Below, piece after piece: positions 39,762-49,962 of a DNA stretch of 64,000 nt. This stretch comes from an uncultured Oscillospiraceae bacterium (GTDB lineage Bacteria; Bacillota; Clostridia; Oscillospirales; Ruminococcaceae): assembly GCA_910584715.1 (NCBI GenBank), contig CAJUAN010000008.1, positions 1 through 64,000 of the forward strand, in the 5' to 3' direction. Numbering within the stretch: position 1 is the first letter of the stretch; each line of letters starts with the position of its first letter. A program made the position numbers and the translations under genes. Under the pieces are notes generated by a model that searched no databases, was not told the DNA's origin, and saw only the letters and a list, made by a program, of their open reading frames with translations.

Positions 39762-41968
39762 CAATATCCGAATATTTCGTTCCAGTATGCACTGTCATCG
39801 TCGTCGTCAAATGGATCGTCGATAACAATGTCGTCGTCCGGATCAATCACAATAGGCTCACGACCGCCGTTTCCGCCGTCGTCACTCTTTTCAGAAAACA
39901 GATTTTTCAGAACCTTTTTATCAAAATTAACCTCTGTAACAGTATTTTCAACGAAATCAACAGAATATTCTCCGATAGTGTCGCTATTGTCGTTATCCTC
40001 ATTTACTGCTTCAAGAACGACCTTTTGCATCTCAGTGCCCTTAATATCAACCGAAACCGTTGATGCGTACGCCAAATTGTCGATTGTGGTCGTACCGATG
40101 ATAGTTCCGTTAACATAGCAATTGAATGTCGCCTTGCCCTTGATTCCGTCGGGAACACGGAATGTTATAACCGCCTCGGCTTCCGGCATATTTCCAGTAC
40201 TTAGCGTAAGGATAATTGTAGAATTAATCTTAACAATGTTTGGCTGACCGTCCTCGCCAACGTCGGGAATACTCTGCTCGATTACAGTACCCTCAGGTTC
40301 AAGTGAATCCTTGGTCATTGTTTGAATTGTAAATTTGTCGCCAAGAAGCGTCTGCGCTTCCTCAAGAGTGCGACCTACGCATTTTGGCACAACAACATCC
40401 TGTATTTCAGGACCTAAGCTTACATACATATAAACTGTTGAACCATAAGCAACCTTTTCATTTCTGGCAGGTTCCGTTTTTATAACGTAATCCTTAGGTA
40501 TATTTTCATCAGAAACCATTTTTATAAGGACGTTGAAACCGTCATTGTCCTTCAGCATACTCATGGCCGTTGTAGAGTCAAGCTCATATACGTTGGAAAC
40601 AGTTACCATACGCGGCCCCTTGCTCACAATCAGTTTTACCGTGGATTTACCTATCATGTAATCCTTACCCTCAGTGGGAGTTTGGTCAATAATCGCTCCT
40701 TCCGGGTATTCCGACGAAAATTCCTTGTTTTCAACAACAACATCGAAAGAGCTTGCGTAGTAATTAGCAACCTCTTGATAACTCAGACCGCGCAAATCAG
40801 GCATTTTACCGATTGTAACTTCTTCTGTTCCTCCACCAACAAATTTTATCAGCATAACCGCAATAAACGCAACTACAATTATAACTATACCCGCAGCTAT
40901 AGCTGTAAGAACTACAACAAAATACGAAGATTTAGACGGTTTTTCGTCTTCCTCATAATCATCATAATTGTCATAACTGTCAAGCTCCCCCTTTGTTCTG
41001 GTATGTGTACGCATTTTTCTGCTGTCACCGCCTTTTTCCTGCTTTGCAACCGCGGACGATTCCGCAGCCGCCTTTGAAATCGCTCCCGCATTGAAGTACT
41101 GAGTCTTTTCCGATAAATACTTGTACTCAAACACAATGCTCGGATTTTTCTTGAACTCTTCAATATCCTTGATCATTTCAGAAGCTGACTGGTAACGCTT
41201 TGAAGCCTCCTTCTGCATTGCTCTCAAAACGATCTCCTCCAGTCCCTCGGGGACGGAATCGTTTACCGCCCTTAAAGGCTTGGCTTCGTTCTGCATATGC
41301 ATAAGAGCCACCGAAACGGGGTTTTCTCCGTCAAACGGCTTTTCACCCGTAAGCATTTCGTACATCATAACGCCGACGGAATAAATGTCGCTCTTTTCGT
41401 CGGTAACATCTCCGCTCGCCTGTTCGGGACTGATGTAGTGTACGCTTCCAATAGCCTTGTCGGAAATAGTCTTGCCCTCTTCGCGTGCGAATCTGGCAAT
41501 TCCGAAATCCATGACCTTGATAGTGCCGTCAGGAAAAAGCATGATATTCTGAGGCTTTATGTCCCTGTGGACGATACCTCGGTCATGAGCGTGCTGTAAA
41601 GCGCGCAGTATCTGGATTATAAAGTGGATACAATCCTTCCACTTTATAACGCCCTGCTGCTCCATAAACTCTTTCAGTGTAATACCGTCAATATATTCCA
41701 TGACAATAAACTGAATTTTTTCTGTAAAGCCAACATCGTAAATTTTTACAATATTAGGGTGTGAAAGGACGGCGATAGCTTTGGATTCGTTCCTGAAACG
41801 TCTGACAAATTCCTCGTTATCCGCAAATTCGTTTTTCAGAATCTTTACCGCAACCGTTCTGTCTTCCAGAATGTCAGTCGCCTTATAGACGTCCGCCATT
41901 CCCCCGACTCCTATAAGCTCGGTAATCTCGTACCTGCCGTCAAGCTTTCTTCCAATGTTTTTATCCAT
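39761..41968 (-). CDS. prkC: PASTA-domain membrane serine/threonine kinase
   Basis: From ATG 41968 (ACAGGAGTGAATTTA upstream) the product has 735 residues. The cytosolic kinase has GVGGMADVY, the catalytic lysine in VAVKIL, HRDIKPQN and DFGIARF. A charged juxtamembrane stretch leads to one membrane helix (about 350-372), and then three extracellular PASTA repeats that bind muropeptides. A further Ig-like extension and an acidic Asp-rich tail follow. It signals cell-wall state and growth, in Bacillus also spore germination. Its partner phosphatase is the gene before it. Confidence 0.95.
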   Translation of the reverse strand: MDKNIGRKLDGRYEITELIGVGGMADVYKATDILEDRTVAVKILKNEFADNEEFVRRFRNESKAIAVLSHPNIVKIYDVGFTEKIQFIVMEYIDGITLKEFMEQQGVIKWKDCIHFIIQILRALQHAHDRGIVHRDIKPQNIMLFPDGTIKVMDFGIARFAREEGKTISDKAIGSVHYISPEQASGDVTDEKSDIYSVGVMMYEMLTGEKPFDGENPVSVALMHMQNEAKPLRAVNDSVPEGLEEIVLRAMQKEASKRYQSASEMIKDIEEFKKNPSIVFEYKYLSEKTQYFNAGAISKAAAESSAVAKQEKGGDSRKMRTHTRTKGELDSYDNYDDYEEDEKPSKSSYFVVVLTAIAAGIVIIVVAFIAVMLIKFVGGGTEEVTIGKMPDLRGLSYQEVANYYASSFDVVVENKEFSSEYPEGAIIDQTPTEGKDYMIGKSTVKLIVSKGPRMVTVSNVYELDSTTAMSMLKDNDGFNVLIKMVSDENIPKDYVIKTEPARNEKVAYGSTVYMYVSLGPEIQDVVVPKCVGRTLEEAQTLLGDKFTIQTMTKDSLEPEGTVIEQSIPDVGEDGQPNIVKINSTIILTLSTGNMPEAEAVITFRVPDGIKGKATFNCYVNGTIIGTTTIDNLAYASTVSVDIKGTEMQKVVLEAVNEDNDNSDTIGEYSVDFVENTVTEVNFDKKVLKNLFSEKSDDGGNGGREPIVIDPDDDIVIDDPFDDDDDSAYWNEIFGY

Positions 41969-42003
41969 TAAATTCACTCCTGTAAATAAACAGTTTCCTG
42001 TAA

Positions 42004-42726
42004 TCATTTCATATAAGCAACGGTAATGTTATCTCCGCCGCCGTTTTCAAGGGCTTTTCTGATAAGCTCGCCCGGGACTTCGTTAGGACTCAGTTCTTTT
42101 GCAGCTTTGAATATGTCAGATTCATCACAGTAATTTGAAAGACCGTCGGTACAAAGCAGAAGCGAGGAATTTTCCGTCAGATCAAATTCAAAATAGTCGG
42201 GAACGACGCTTTCCGAAACTCCTACAGCCTTTGTAATGTAATTTCTGCGCGGGTGATTTTTAATTTCTTCACGTGTAATTTCCCCGCTTTCATACATATG
42301 CATAACGACTGTGTGGTCTTTTGTTACCTGCCGTATCTCATGGTTAATAAGGTAAAGCCTTGAATCGCCTACGTTTACCGCATAAAGCTTGTTATTCAAA
42401 ACCAACGCCGCGACACAGGTCGTGCCCATTCCGCTCATTTCCAGGCTCGAAATAGCTGTATCATAAACAACCGAATTAGCCGTTGTAATGGAAGAAATAA
42501 GTAAATTTCTGATTGACTTGCTTTCGTAGTCGGCTCTAAAGACTTTGGTTATCCTGTCAAAAACAATATTTACCGCTCTTTCGCTTGCCTCGCTTCCGGC
42601 ATTCTGACCGCCCATTCCGTCGCAAACAACCGCAAAGCAAGCTCCGCCGTCTATCATCGCAGAGCGAACTCTGTCCTGATTTTCTTTTCTTGACAATCCG
42701 ATATTCGTATCGGAATAGACATTCAT
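42004..42726 (-). CDS. prpC: PP2C-type protein phosphatase
   Basis: From ATG 42726 (AAAGGAG upstream) the product has 240 residues. It keeps the metal-binding blocks of the PPM family: RKENQDRV, VCDGMGGQNAG, GMGTTCVAAL, NVGDSRLYL, and a final GGGDNITV. It reverses PrkC phosphorylation and matches the Bacillus PrpC/Stp1 family in length. The gene precedes prkC by 36 bp in one transcript. Confidence 0.96.
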   Translation of the reverse strand: MNVYSDTNIGLSRKENQDRVRSAMIDGGACFAVVCDGMGGQNAGSEASERAVNIVFDRITKVFRADYESKSIRNLLISSITTANSVVYDTAISSLEMSGMGTTCVAALVLNNKLYAVNVGDSRLYLINHEIRQVTKDHTVVMHMYESGEITREEIKNHPRRNYITKAVGVSESVVPDYFEFDLTENSSLLLCTDGLSNYCDESDIFKAAKELSPNEVPGELIRKALENGGGDNITVAYMK

Positions 42727-42765
42727 CAGCCGCACTCCTTTCGCAGTTTTATGAATATAAATGAA

Positions 42766-43791
42766 TCATATCTCGTATTCGCGTCTGAGCTGTCCGCAGG
42801 CAGCGTCTATGTCAGCGCCGAGAGTTCGCCTGACAGTAGCGTTCAAACCGCCTCTTTCCAAAGCGCCGAGAAAGCTGTAAAGAGAATTTTTATCCGAACG
42901 GTAGTCCCGCTCTTTAATCTGATTTACCGGAATAAGGTTTACGTGGCAGTTCATACCTTTGAGAAGCTTTACCAGTGCGTCCGCATCAACCGGAGAGTCG
43001 TTTACTCCGTGAATGACCGCATATTCAAAGGATATCCGCCGTCCTGTTTTTTCGATATAATAGCGGCAGGCTTTCAACAATTCTCCAATAGGATATTTTC
43101 TGTTTACTGGCATGATCTCACTTCTTTTAGCGTCGCTGACCGCATGAAGAGACACCGAAAGCGTAAATCCAAAACGGTATCCCGCCAAATCGTAAATTCT
43201 GTCAACAAGTCCGCAGGTAGAAAGCGAAACATGCCTCAGACTGAGGTTCTTTCCTGTTTCAAACGAAAGAATCTGCAAAAACTTGACAACATTATCAAAA
43301 TTGTCGAGAGGCTCACCGATACCCATGAGCACAAGGCTGTCAATATGCCGCCCGCTGTCTCTTTCCGCTTCATAAACCTGAAGCAGCATTTCGGACGGAA
43401 GTAAGTGCCGCTTAAATCCTGCAATAGTTGATGCACAGAAATTGCAGCCCATTTTGCATCCCACCTGAGTTGAAATACAAAGGCTGTTTCCGTGCTTGTA
43501 ATCCATAAGAACAGACTCAATATGATTGCCGTCCGACAACTCATATAAATATTTTACAGTATTATCTATAGAAGATTCAAGCTTTCTGACAACTTTTATA
43601 CTATTTATACAATAATTATCATTTAATTTTGTGCGTAAAGGCAAAGAAATATTACTCATATTGGCAAATTCATGAACTCTTTTTGTATGTAGCCATTCAT
43701 AAATCTGTTTTCCTCTGAAATTTTTCTCGCCAATAGACTTCATTTCGGAGTATAGTTCACTTAAACTATAGGATAAAATATCCTTTTTCAA
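42766..43791 (-). CDS. rlmN: 23S rRNA/tRNA adenine-C2 methyltransferase RlmN
   Basis: The product has 341 residues from a TTG start with AAAGGACG upstream. It has the radical SAM site CKMGCNFCAST and the GMGEPLDNFDNV-like segment (here GIGEPLDNFDNV), with the conserved C-terminal cysteine near the end. RlmN methylates A2503 of 23S rRNA and A37 of some tRNAs. It follows rsmB as in Bacillus. Confidence 0.95.
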   Translation of the reverse strand: MKKDILSYSLSELYSEMKSIGEKNFRGKQIYEWLHTKRVHEFANMSNISLPLRTKLNDNYCINSIKVVRKLESSIDNTVKYLYELSDGNHIESVLMDYKHGNSLCISTQVGCKMGCNFCASTIAGFKRHLLPSEMLLQVYEAERDSGRHIDSLVLMGIGEPLDNFDNVVKFLQILSFETGKNLSLRHVSLSTCGLVDRIYDLAGYRFGFTLSVSLHAVSDAKRSEIMPVNRKYPIGELLKACRYYIEKTGRRISFEYAVIHGVNDSPVDADALVKLLKGMNCHVNLIPVNQIKERDYRSDKNSLYSFLGALERGGLNATVRRTLGADIDAACGQLRREYEI

Positions 43792-43793
43792 AA

Positions 43794-45107
43794 TTAAAGC
43801 TCGTCCTTTCTGATCTTTCCTAAAAAAAATCCTTCGCAGCCAAAATTACTCGGAAAAATAGTCATTTTATAGCCTTTATTACCGTATTCTTCCATAATGT
43901 TTACAGGCATAAAGTTTTTGTGCTCATTAAGAAAACGATCAATCACATTATCGTTTTCATCTCTATTCAGAGTGCAAGTAGAATAAACAAGCTCACCGCC
44001 CGGTTTCAAATATTTTGAAGCAGTACATAAAATATCGTACTGAACCTCCGGAAGCCGCGAAATTGTTTTCAAATCGGTATATTTTAACTCCGGTTTTGAA
44101 CGAATTACTCCAAATCCCGAGCACGGAACATCGCATAAAATTTTATCCGCCTGAGGAAAATTTTTATTAAATATCTTAGCGTCATTTTTTACAGCATCAA
44201 TTAAAAGTCCCAAACGTTCAGCGCCTTTTTTTATAAGATTAACTCTATTTGAGTGTATATCGCATGCAATTACCTTTCCTCTCCCATCCATTATCTCTGT
44301 AATGGTAAACGCCTTTCCGCCCGGAGCTGCACACAAATCAATTACAGTATCGTTAGAACGCGGAGACAACACCTTGCAGCAAAGCTGTGAAGACAAGTCC
44401 TGCACATGAAAAAATCCCTGTTGAAAGAGTTCACAGCGTTCCACTCCGCCAAATTTTTCAGCTTCAATACAATTATCTGTAATGCTACATACCTTTACAG
44501 ATATTCCCAAAGCGTTAAATTCAGAAATAAGTTTTTTAGAAGATATCTTTAGGTTATTTACCCTTAAAAAAGTTTTATGCGGAGTAACCGAAGCTTTAAG
44601 CAAATCCTCTGTCTGCTCAAAGGAATAATCTCCGCAAAGCTTTTTAACAAGCTCGGGACTGCATGAATATTCGAGTCCAAGACGTTCGACGCTATCCTCG
44701 GGAAAGGTAACCTCCTTTCCACCTCGAATAAAGCTTCTCAGCACTGCATTTACAAATCCCGCGGCACTTGTTTTGCCGTATTGCTTTGCAAGAATCACCG
44801 ATTCGTTTACTGCTGCGCTGTCAGTTACCGAATCCATATAGAGAAGCTGATACAGTCCCATTTTCAATATGTTAACGACAGAAGCGTCCAGCTTGTGTAA
44901 AGGCTTACTGCTATACACGGAAATCACAAACTCCAAAGTAAGCCTGCGCTCCAATATTCCGTAAAAAAGTCTTGAAACAAAGCTCCTGTCTATATCCGAA
45001 AAACCGCTTTTCTCAAGCGCCGAATCCAATGCAATGTTGGAGTACGCCTGCTTATCCATTTTATTCAGCAATTCCAACACCGTAAAGCGTGGAGACTTAA
45101 CACCCAT
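43794..45107 (-). CDS. rsmB: 16S rRNA cytosine-C5 methyltransferase RsmB
   Basis: The product has 437 residues with GGAGAAGTTAATT before the ATG. An NusB-like RNA-binding N-terminal domain (about 1-150) is followed by the methyltransferase: VIDLCAAPGGKAF binds SAM and CDVPCSGFG holds the first catalytic cysteine, YSTCTLN the second. It methylates C967 of 16S rRNA. Confidence 0.95.
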   Translation of the reverse strand: MGVKSPRFTVLELLNKMDKQAYSNIALDSALEKSGFSDIDRSFVSRLFYGILERRLTLEFVISVYSSKPLHKLDASVVNILKMGLYQLLYMDSVTDSAAVNESVILAKQYGKTSAAGFVNAVLRSFIRGGKEVTFPEDSVERLGLEYSCSPELVKKLCGDYSFEQTEDLLKASVTPHKTFLRVNNLKISSKKLISEFNALGISVKVCSITDNCIEAEKFGGVERCELFQQGFFHVQDLSSQLCCKVLSPRSNDTVIDLCAAPGGKAFTITEIMDGRGKVIACDIHSNRVNLIKKGAERLGLLIDAVKNDAKIFNKNFPQADKILCDVPCSGFGVIRSKPELKYTDLKTISRLPEVQYDILCTASKYLKPGGELVYSTCTLNRDENDNVIDRFLNEHKNFMPVNIMEEYGNKGYKMTIFPSNFGCEGFFLGKIRKDEL

Positions 45108-45109
45108 AA

Positions 45110-45796
45110 TTAACTTCTCCTGTTTCTGTTGGAGATTAAAATAAGTCTTAAAAGGCTCATCAGTGATGAGAACATAGCAGCGACATAGGTCATTGCAGCA
45201 GCAGCCAAAACTTTTTTTGCCATTTTGACTTCACTTTTGTAAAGAATAACATTTTCATCAAGGGTTTTCAAGGCTCTTCCGCTTGCATTAAATTCAACCG
45301 GAAGCGTTATCGCCTGAAACAGAACAACTCCTGTATATAGAAAAATACCTATGGGTATAAGCCATTGCAGCGCGCCAATTAGCATTCCAATAAATACCAG
45401 TGGTAAAGCAAGACTTGAACCGATTTGCGTAATAGGAATGATTGCCTGTCTGATTTTGATTGGAGCATAACCCTGTGCGTGCTGGATTGCATGACCTACT
45501 TCATGCGCCGCAACGCCGATAGCCGCCACGGAAGTGCTGTTATAAACCGAATCAGAGAGGCGGATAACATTTGCAGACGGATCATAATGATCAGTAAGAT
45601 TTCCGCTCACATATTCAATACTTACATTATATAAACCGTTCTCATCAAGAATTTTTCTCGCAACTTCTTTTGCTGTATAGCCGTGCTGATTGTTTTCACT
45701 GCTGTACTTGCTGAACGTGGATTTTACCATAATTTGAGCAATAAGAGCAAAAATTATCGCCGGAAGTACAAGTAAATATGTTGGATCGTAAAACAT
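45110..45796 (-). CDS. Membrane zinc metallopeptidase (YugP-like)
   Basis: The product has 228 residues with AAGGAGGAAGGAT before the ATG. Two hydrophobic regions flank the zinc motif AAHEVGHAIQHAQGY (HExxH), and further membrane helices follow at about 130-170 and near the C-terminus. It belongs to the neutral zinc metallopeptidase group of DUF1751/YugP type, whose targets are unknown. It sits between fmt and rsmB, a place empty in Bacillus. Confidence 0.88.
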   Translation of the reverse strand: MFYDPTYLLVLPAIIFALIAQIMVKSTFSKYSSENNQHGYTAKEVARKILDENGLYNVSIEYVSGNLTDHYDPSANVIRLSDSVYNSTSVAAIGVAAHEVGHAIQHAQGYAPIKIRQAIIPITQIGSSLALPLVFIGMLIGALQWLIPIGIFLYTGVVLFQAITLPVEFNASGRALKTLDENVILYKSEVKMAKKVLAAAAMTYVAAMFSSLMSLLRLILISNRNRRS

Positions 45797-45809
45797 ATCC
45801 TTCCTCCTT

Positions 45810-46751
45810 TTACACTAAAACAGTATCTTCACTAACCGATCTTCCCCTTAAATAATCTTCAGCAGACATTCTTTTACCGCCCTCTGCCTGAATCTCAGTA
45901 AATCTGATGCAGGCTCCGTCTCCGCAAACAACTGTAAAGTCTTTCGACTGTACAATAGTTCCGGGCAATTTATCCGACCTTAAATTTTTAACTATCTCCG
46001 ACCTATAAATTTTGAGCCGTTTTCCATCAAGAATCGCCGAAGCGCATGGGTAAGATGACAACCCGCGTATTTGATTGTGTATTTCCTGAGCAGTTTTTGA
46101 AAAATCTATCGGACACATAGCCTTTGTAAGCATAGGCGCGTGACATGACTCGGACTCATTCTGTGGGATCGGTGTAACGCTTCCTAACTTTACAGCTTTA
46201 ACTGTATCCAAAAGCGTTTCCGCGCCGAGTACAGACAATCTGTCATGCAACTCCGAAGCCGTTTCATTTTCTCCGATTTCCAAAGATTTGCTTAACAGCA
46301 TATCTCCTGTATCTATGCCCTCAGCCATAAGCATTGTAGTAACGCCCGTTATCTTTTCACCGTTTAAAACGCTCCATTGAATAGGCCCTGCGCCGCGGTA
46401 CTTCGGAAGAAGCGAAGCGTGAACGTTTATACAGTAATACTTCGGTGCGTCAAGAACAGCCTTAGGTAGTATTTTTCCGTATGCAACCACAATTATCAGG
46501 TCAGGAGAAAGTTCATTTATTACTTTCAATGCAAGCTCAGCATCTTCGCCTTTTTTTAGGCTAAGAGGCTGATATACGGGGATATTATGAGTTAAGGCGA
46601 CTTCCTTTACAGGAGGCGGAGCAAGCTTATATCCCCTGCCCTTCGGCTTGTCAGGCTGAGTAAACACCGCTGTAACGTTTTCCCCGCTATCGATAAGAGC
46701 TTTAAGACAAGGAACTGCAAAATCGGGAGTACCCATAAAAATAATGTTCAT
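45810..46751 (-). CDS. fmt: Methionyl-tRNA formyltransferase
   Basis: The product has 313 residues. It opens MNIIFMGTPDFAVPCL and carries the formyl-transfer core INVHASLLPKYRGAGPIQW with the catalytic Asn and His, then the DTGDMLL loop. The C-terminal RNA-binding domain is present. It formylates initiator tRNA. The deformylase gene lies 12 bp upstream. Confidence 0.96.
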   Translation of the reverse strand: MNIIFMGTPDFAVPCLKALIDSGENVTAVFTQPDKPKGRGYKLAPPPVKEVALTHNIPVYQPLSLKKGEDAELALKVINELSPDLIIVVAYGKILPKAVLDAPKYYCINVHASLLPKYRGAGPIQWSVLNGEKITGVTTMLMAEGIDTGDMLLSKSLEIGENETASELHDRLSVLGAETLLDTVKAVKLGSVTPIPQNESESCHAPMLTKAMCPIDFSKTAQEIHNQIRGLSSYPCASAILDGKRLKIYRSEIVKNLRSDKLPGTIVQSKDFTVVCGDGACIRFTEIQAEGGKRMSAEDYLRGRSVSEDTVLV

Positions 46752-46763
46752 AAATTTGTCCTT

Positions 46764-47267
46764 TCAACGTTTTCTTTTTTTTCGTCTCCCGTTTGACTCC
46801 TCTTTTTCAAGTTCGTCGGGGTCAACCATTTCATCGGCAATATCAATAAAAAGCTGCCCTTCAAGGTGGTCAAGCTCATGACAAACTGCTCTGGCAAAAA
46901 ACTCCTTTAGTTTTAACTGTATATCCTTTCCGTTTCTGTCTTGCCCCTTAACAATGATTTCATTGGGACGAACAACATATCCCCAGTCATCGGGACAGGA
47001 AAGACAGCCTTCAACTGCCCGCTGAGAACCTTTTGACTTAATAATTTCAGGATTGATAAGCTCCAGAAGTCCCTCGCCTACGTCAACAACTACCGCACGC
47101 CTTAAAATCCCGACCTGAGGCGCAGCAAGACCAACACCGTTTGCCTTGTACATAGTTTCAGCCATATCATCAAGAAGTATACCCAGCTTTTCGTCAAAGT
47201 TCTCCACGGGCTTGCATTTTTTTCTGAGTATATCCTCAGATTTATTAACAATTTTTCTCAGTGCCAA
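46764..47267 (-). CDS. def: Peptide deformylase
   Basis: The most likely start is TTG 47267 (AAAGGC about 11 bases upstream), giving MALRKIVNK as in most deformylases and 167 residues; a GTG at 47276 lies too close to the site. It has GVGLAAPQVG, EGCLSCPDDWG with the zinc cysteine, and CHELDHLEGQLF with both zinc histidines. It removes the formyl group from new proteins. Confidence 0.94.
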   Translation of the reverse strand: MALRKIVNKSEDILRKKCKPVENFDEKLGILLDDMAETMYKANGVGLAAPQVGILRRAVVVDVGEGLLELINPEIIKSKGSQRAVEGCLSCPDDWGYVVRPNEIIVKGQDRNGKDIQLKLKEFFARAVCHELDHLEGQLFIDIADEMVDPDELEKEESNGRRKKRKR

Positions 47268-47294
47268 AATTTTCACTGCCTTTCAATAATTTAA

Positions 47295-49727
47295 CTAAAT
47301 AATGTCTCCGTTAATATCAATAATTGTGTGTACATTTGCAAACTCCCTCATTTTAAAGGTTTGCTTATAAAGCTGCCCTATGTAGCTTCGAAACTGACTG
47401 TTGTTTCTGCATTTAATGATTATACGGTAACGGTATTTGCCGTTGATCTTCTCATGCAGACACTTTGACGGTCCGAGCGCTCTTATCGGGACATTTATCT
47501 CTCCTGAGGCTATGCTACCGCTTATAAGTTCAAGAAAAACTTTGGAGGCTTTGTCAGCACAGCTTTCTATCACCGAAGAAAATTCCAGTAAACATATATC
47601 GCAAAAAGGAGGATAAACTAACGCCTGCCGCGATGCAATCTCCTGATTGTAAAACGCGGGGTAATTCTGTTCAGCTGCCAGATTCAGTACATAATGTTCG
47701 GGAACATACGTCTGAATAATAGCACGTCCCTGCTTATCGCCTCTTCCGCAGCGCCCAACAACCTGAGTTACCAAAGAAAAAGTCCTCTCGTAGCTTCGGA
47801 AATCTCCCGAAAACAAAGCTTTGTCAACGGAAAGAACTCCGACCAGCGTTACATTGGGAAAATCAAGCCCCTTAGCAATCATCTGAGTGCCGAGCATTAT
47901 GTCGTAATCTCCGTTTTCAAAAGCGCGGAAGCTTTTTTCATAAGCATACCTTGAATATGTGGTATCGGCATCCATACGCAGAATTCTTGCATTTGGAAAC
48001 AAGGTCGCCACCTCGTCTTCCGCCTTTTGAGTACCGAGTCCCGTCATTTTAAGGTGATCTGAACCGCATTTACCGCAGGTTTTAGGCGTTTCATCGCTGT
48101 AACCGCAATAATGACACAGCACACGACCGTTTGTCTTATGATACGTCATCGGTATGCTGCAATTCGGACATATAAGCGGTTCTTTACAGTCCGTACAGCT
48201 TATATAAGTATGATAACCCCTTCGGTTAAGAAGAAGAATTGTCTGCTCTTTTTTCTCAAGATTATAATTGATCTCTTCCACAAGCCTCTCTGAAAAAACC
48301 GTGGAATTTCCGTAAAATCCGTCTACCGCCAAATCCACCATTTCGGTAACCGGAAGTCTATCCTGTGAATACCGTTCAGACATGGTAAAAAGCTTATATC
48401 TTCCCGTTTTGGCGTAATAAAAGCTTTCTATAGACGGCGTAGCGGAAGCCATAAGTGTAACCGCATTATGGGTTATACACCTTTTTTTGGCAATTTCTTT
48501 TGCGTTGTACCTTGGGGACGACTCTGATTTGTAAGTTCTTTCGCCTTCCTCGTCAATAATAAAAAGTCCGATATTTTCCATAGGCGCAAAAACTGCGCTC
48601 CTTGTTCCCACAACGATCCTTGCCTGACCCTTTTTTACCCTTTTATATTCGTTAAGCCTTTGCGTAAGCGAGAGACTGCTGTGCATTATTGCAACCATAT
48701 CCCCAAAAAGATCCTGAAAGCGTTTTAAAACCTGCGGCGTAAGGGATATTTCGGGAATAAGCATGATAACATTTTTTCCTAAATTAAGAGTATGTTGAAT
48801 AAGCTTTGCGAAAACCGGAGTTTTGCCGCTTCCCGTAACACCGTAAAGCAACGCAGCGCACGGCTTTCCCTCATCAATCAAAGCAGCTATACCGTTGTAT
48901 GCTTGCTGCTGCTGTTTTGAAAGAATTATATCGTCTGCATTTTCCTTTGCAGCAACATTGGGGGTTTTCAGTATTTCATACTCATAAGATTCAACAATTC
49001 CTTTTTTTGTCATACTGCTGACAACCGATGATGTAATGCCGCATAGGTAGCATATCTCCTTTATTGAAGCTGAACCGCTGTCCTCAAGAAGAGTAACAAC
49101 GCTTTTTTGTTTCGGAGACAAATTTGCCGCAAGCTTTCCCGCTGCAAAATCGGACGTAAGCTTTATCATTTTGACCGTTTCATCTTTAGTTCGTCTTTTT
49201 ACCGAATCATATTCAATCAAAAATCCCGCTTTTACAAGCTCGGAAACAAGCTTATTTTCCGCACCGTCCAAAGCGGAAAAGTCGCCCTTAATAGTTCTTA
49301 GCAGGTTAAGCGCATTGTCCGAAAGAGCATACGCAGATAAGCTGCTGTCGGAAGAAAGCTCATACTTATGCGTAAAATTTACGCTGAGTCCAATTGGGAT
49401 CAAAGTTTTAAACGCCTCAAAGTAAGTGCATAAGGTCGTTTCCCTTAGCCACATGACCAGATCAAGCATTTCGCTGTTAAGCAAAGGCTCGTCGTCAATA
49501 ATAGAATTTATCGGCTTAAAACGGTTCAGATCCTCGACGGAAGCATTATCAATACGTATTATGACTCCTATGCGTTTTCTGTTGCCGTTGCCGAAAGGAA
49601 CAAGAACTCTTACTCCTACTGCCGCCTTGCCGTCCATATCAATCGGAACGGTGTATTTATATCTTCTGTCATACCCATAGTCCGCGGAGCTCACCGCAAC
49701 AGCCGCCAGATGTTTTATAGTCTGCAA
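47295..49727 (-). CDS. priA: Primosomal helicase PriA
   Basis: The product has 810 residues from a TTG start with GGAGGAAAAGAT upstream. An N-terminal DNA-binding domain leads to the helicase: ALLYGVTGSGKTPVF (Walker A), FIIDEEGE (DEEH-like box), a zinc cluster of eight cysteines from CTDCKEPLICPNCS to CGKCGSDH, and the C-terminal helicase motifs. It restarts stalled replication forks. Walker B reads DEEGE rather than DEEHE. The length is a little above the Bacillus enzyme. Confidence 0.94.
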   Translation of the reverse strand: MQTIKHLAAVAVSSADYGYDRRYKYTVPIDMDGKAAVGVRVLVPFGNGNRKRIGVIIRIDNASVEDLNRFKPINSIIDDEPLLNSEMLDLVMWLRETTLCTYFEAFKTLIPIGLSVNFTHKYELSSDSSLSAYALSDNALNLLRTIKGDFSALDGAENKLVSELVKAGFLIEYDSVKRRTKDETVKMIKLTSDFAAGKLAANLSPKQKSVVTLLEDSGSASIKEICYLCGITSSVVSSMTKKGIVESYEYEILKTPNVAAKENADDIILSKQQQQAYNGIAALIDEGKPCAALLYGVTGSGKTPVFAKLIQHTLNLGKNVIMLIPEISLTPQVLKRFQDLFGDMVAIMHSSLSLTQRLNEYKRVKKGQARIVVGTRSAVFAPMENIGLFIIDEEGERTYKSESSPRYNAKEIAKKRCITHNAVTLMASATPSIESFYYAKTGRYKLFTMSERYSQDRLPVTEMVDLAVDGFYGNSTVFSERLVEEINYNLEKKEQTILLLNRRGYHTYISCTDCKEPLICPNCSIPMTYHKTNGRVLCHYCGYSDETPKTCGKCGSDHLKMTGLGTQKAEDEVATLFPNARILRMDADTTYSRYAYEKSFRAFENGDYDIMLGTQMIAKGLDFPNVTLVGVLSVDKALFSGDFRSYERTFSLVTQVVGRCGRGDKQGRAIIQTYVPEHYVLNLAAEQNYPAFYNQEIASRQALVYPPFCDICLLEFSSVIESCADKASKVFLELISGSIASGEINVPIRALGPSKCLHEKINGKYRYRIIIKCRNNSQFRSYIGQLYKQTFKMREFANVHTIIDINGDII

Positions 49728-49746
49728 ATCTTTTCCTCCGCAGAGA

Positions 49747-49962
49747 TCAATCCTTTGAATTCTTGAGAGAAGGATCCTCTATGAAATAATATTTTCTTCC
49801 TGCAAATTCCTCAACAGCAGTTTTAACTGGTTTTTCCTCAAGGGTCTCATTGTTATTGTACAGATCGTCAGCGATCTCTCTTGCGCGTTTTGCAACGGCA
49901 ATCACAACAGAGTAGTAGCTTTCATTCTTTGTAGCAATCTGATTAATAGCAGGTCTAAGCAT
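49747..49962 (-). CDS. rpoZ: RNA polymerase omega subunit
   Basis: From ATG 49962 (AGGTGTTGGAAA upstream, overlapping the gmk stop) the product has 71 residues. MLRPAINQIATKN and the VIAVAKRAREIADDL helix are typical of omega. It helps hold the core enzyme together. It follows gmk, as in Bacillus, but coaBC is not present after it. Confidence 0.92.
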   Translation of the reverse strand: MLRPAINQIATKNESYYSVVIAVAKRAREIADDLYNNNETLEEKPVKTAVEEFAGRKYYFIEDPSLKNSKD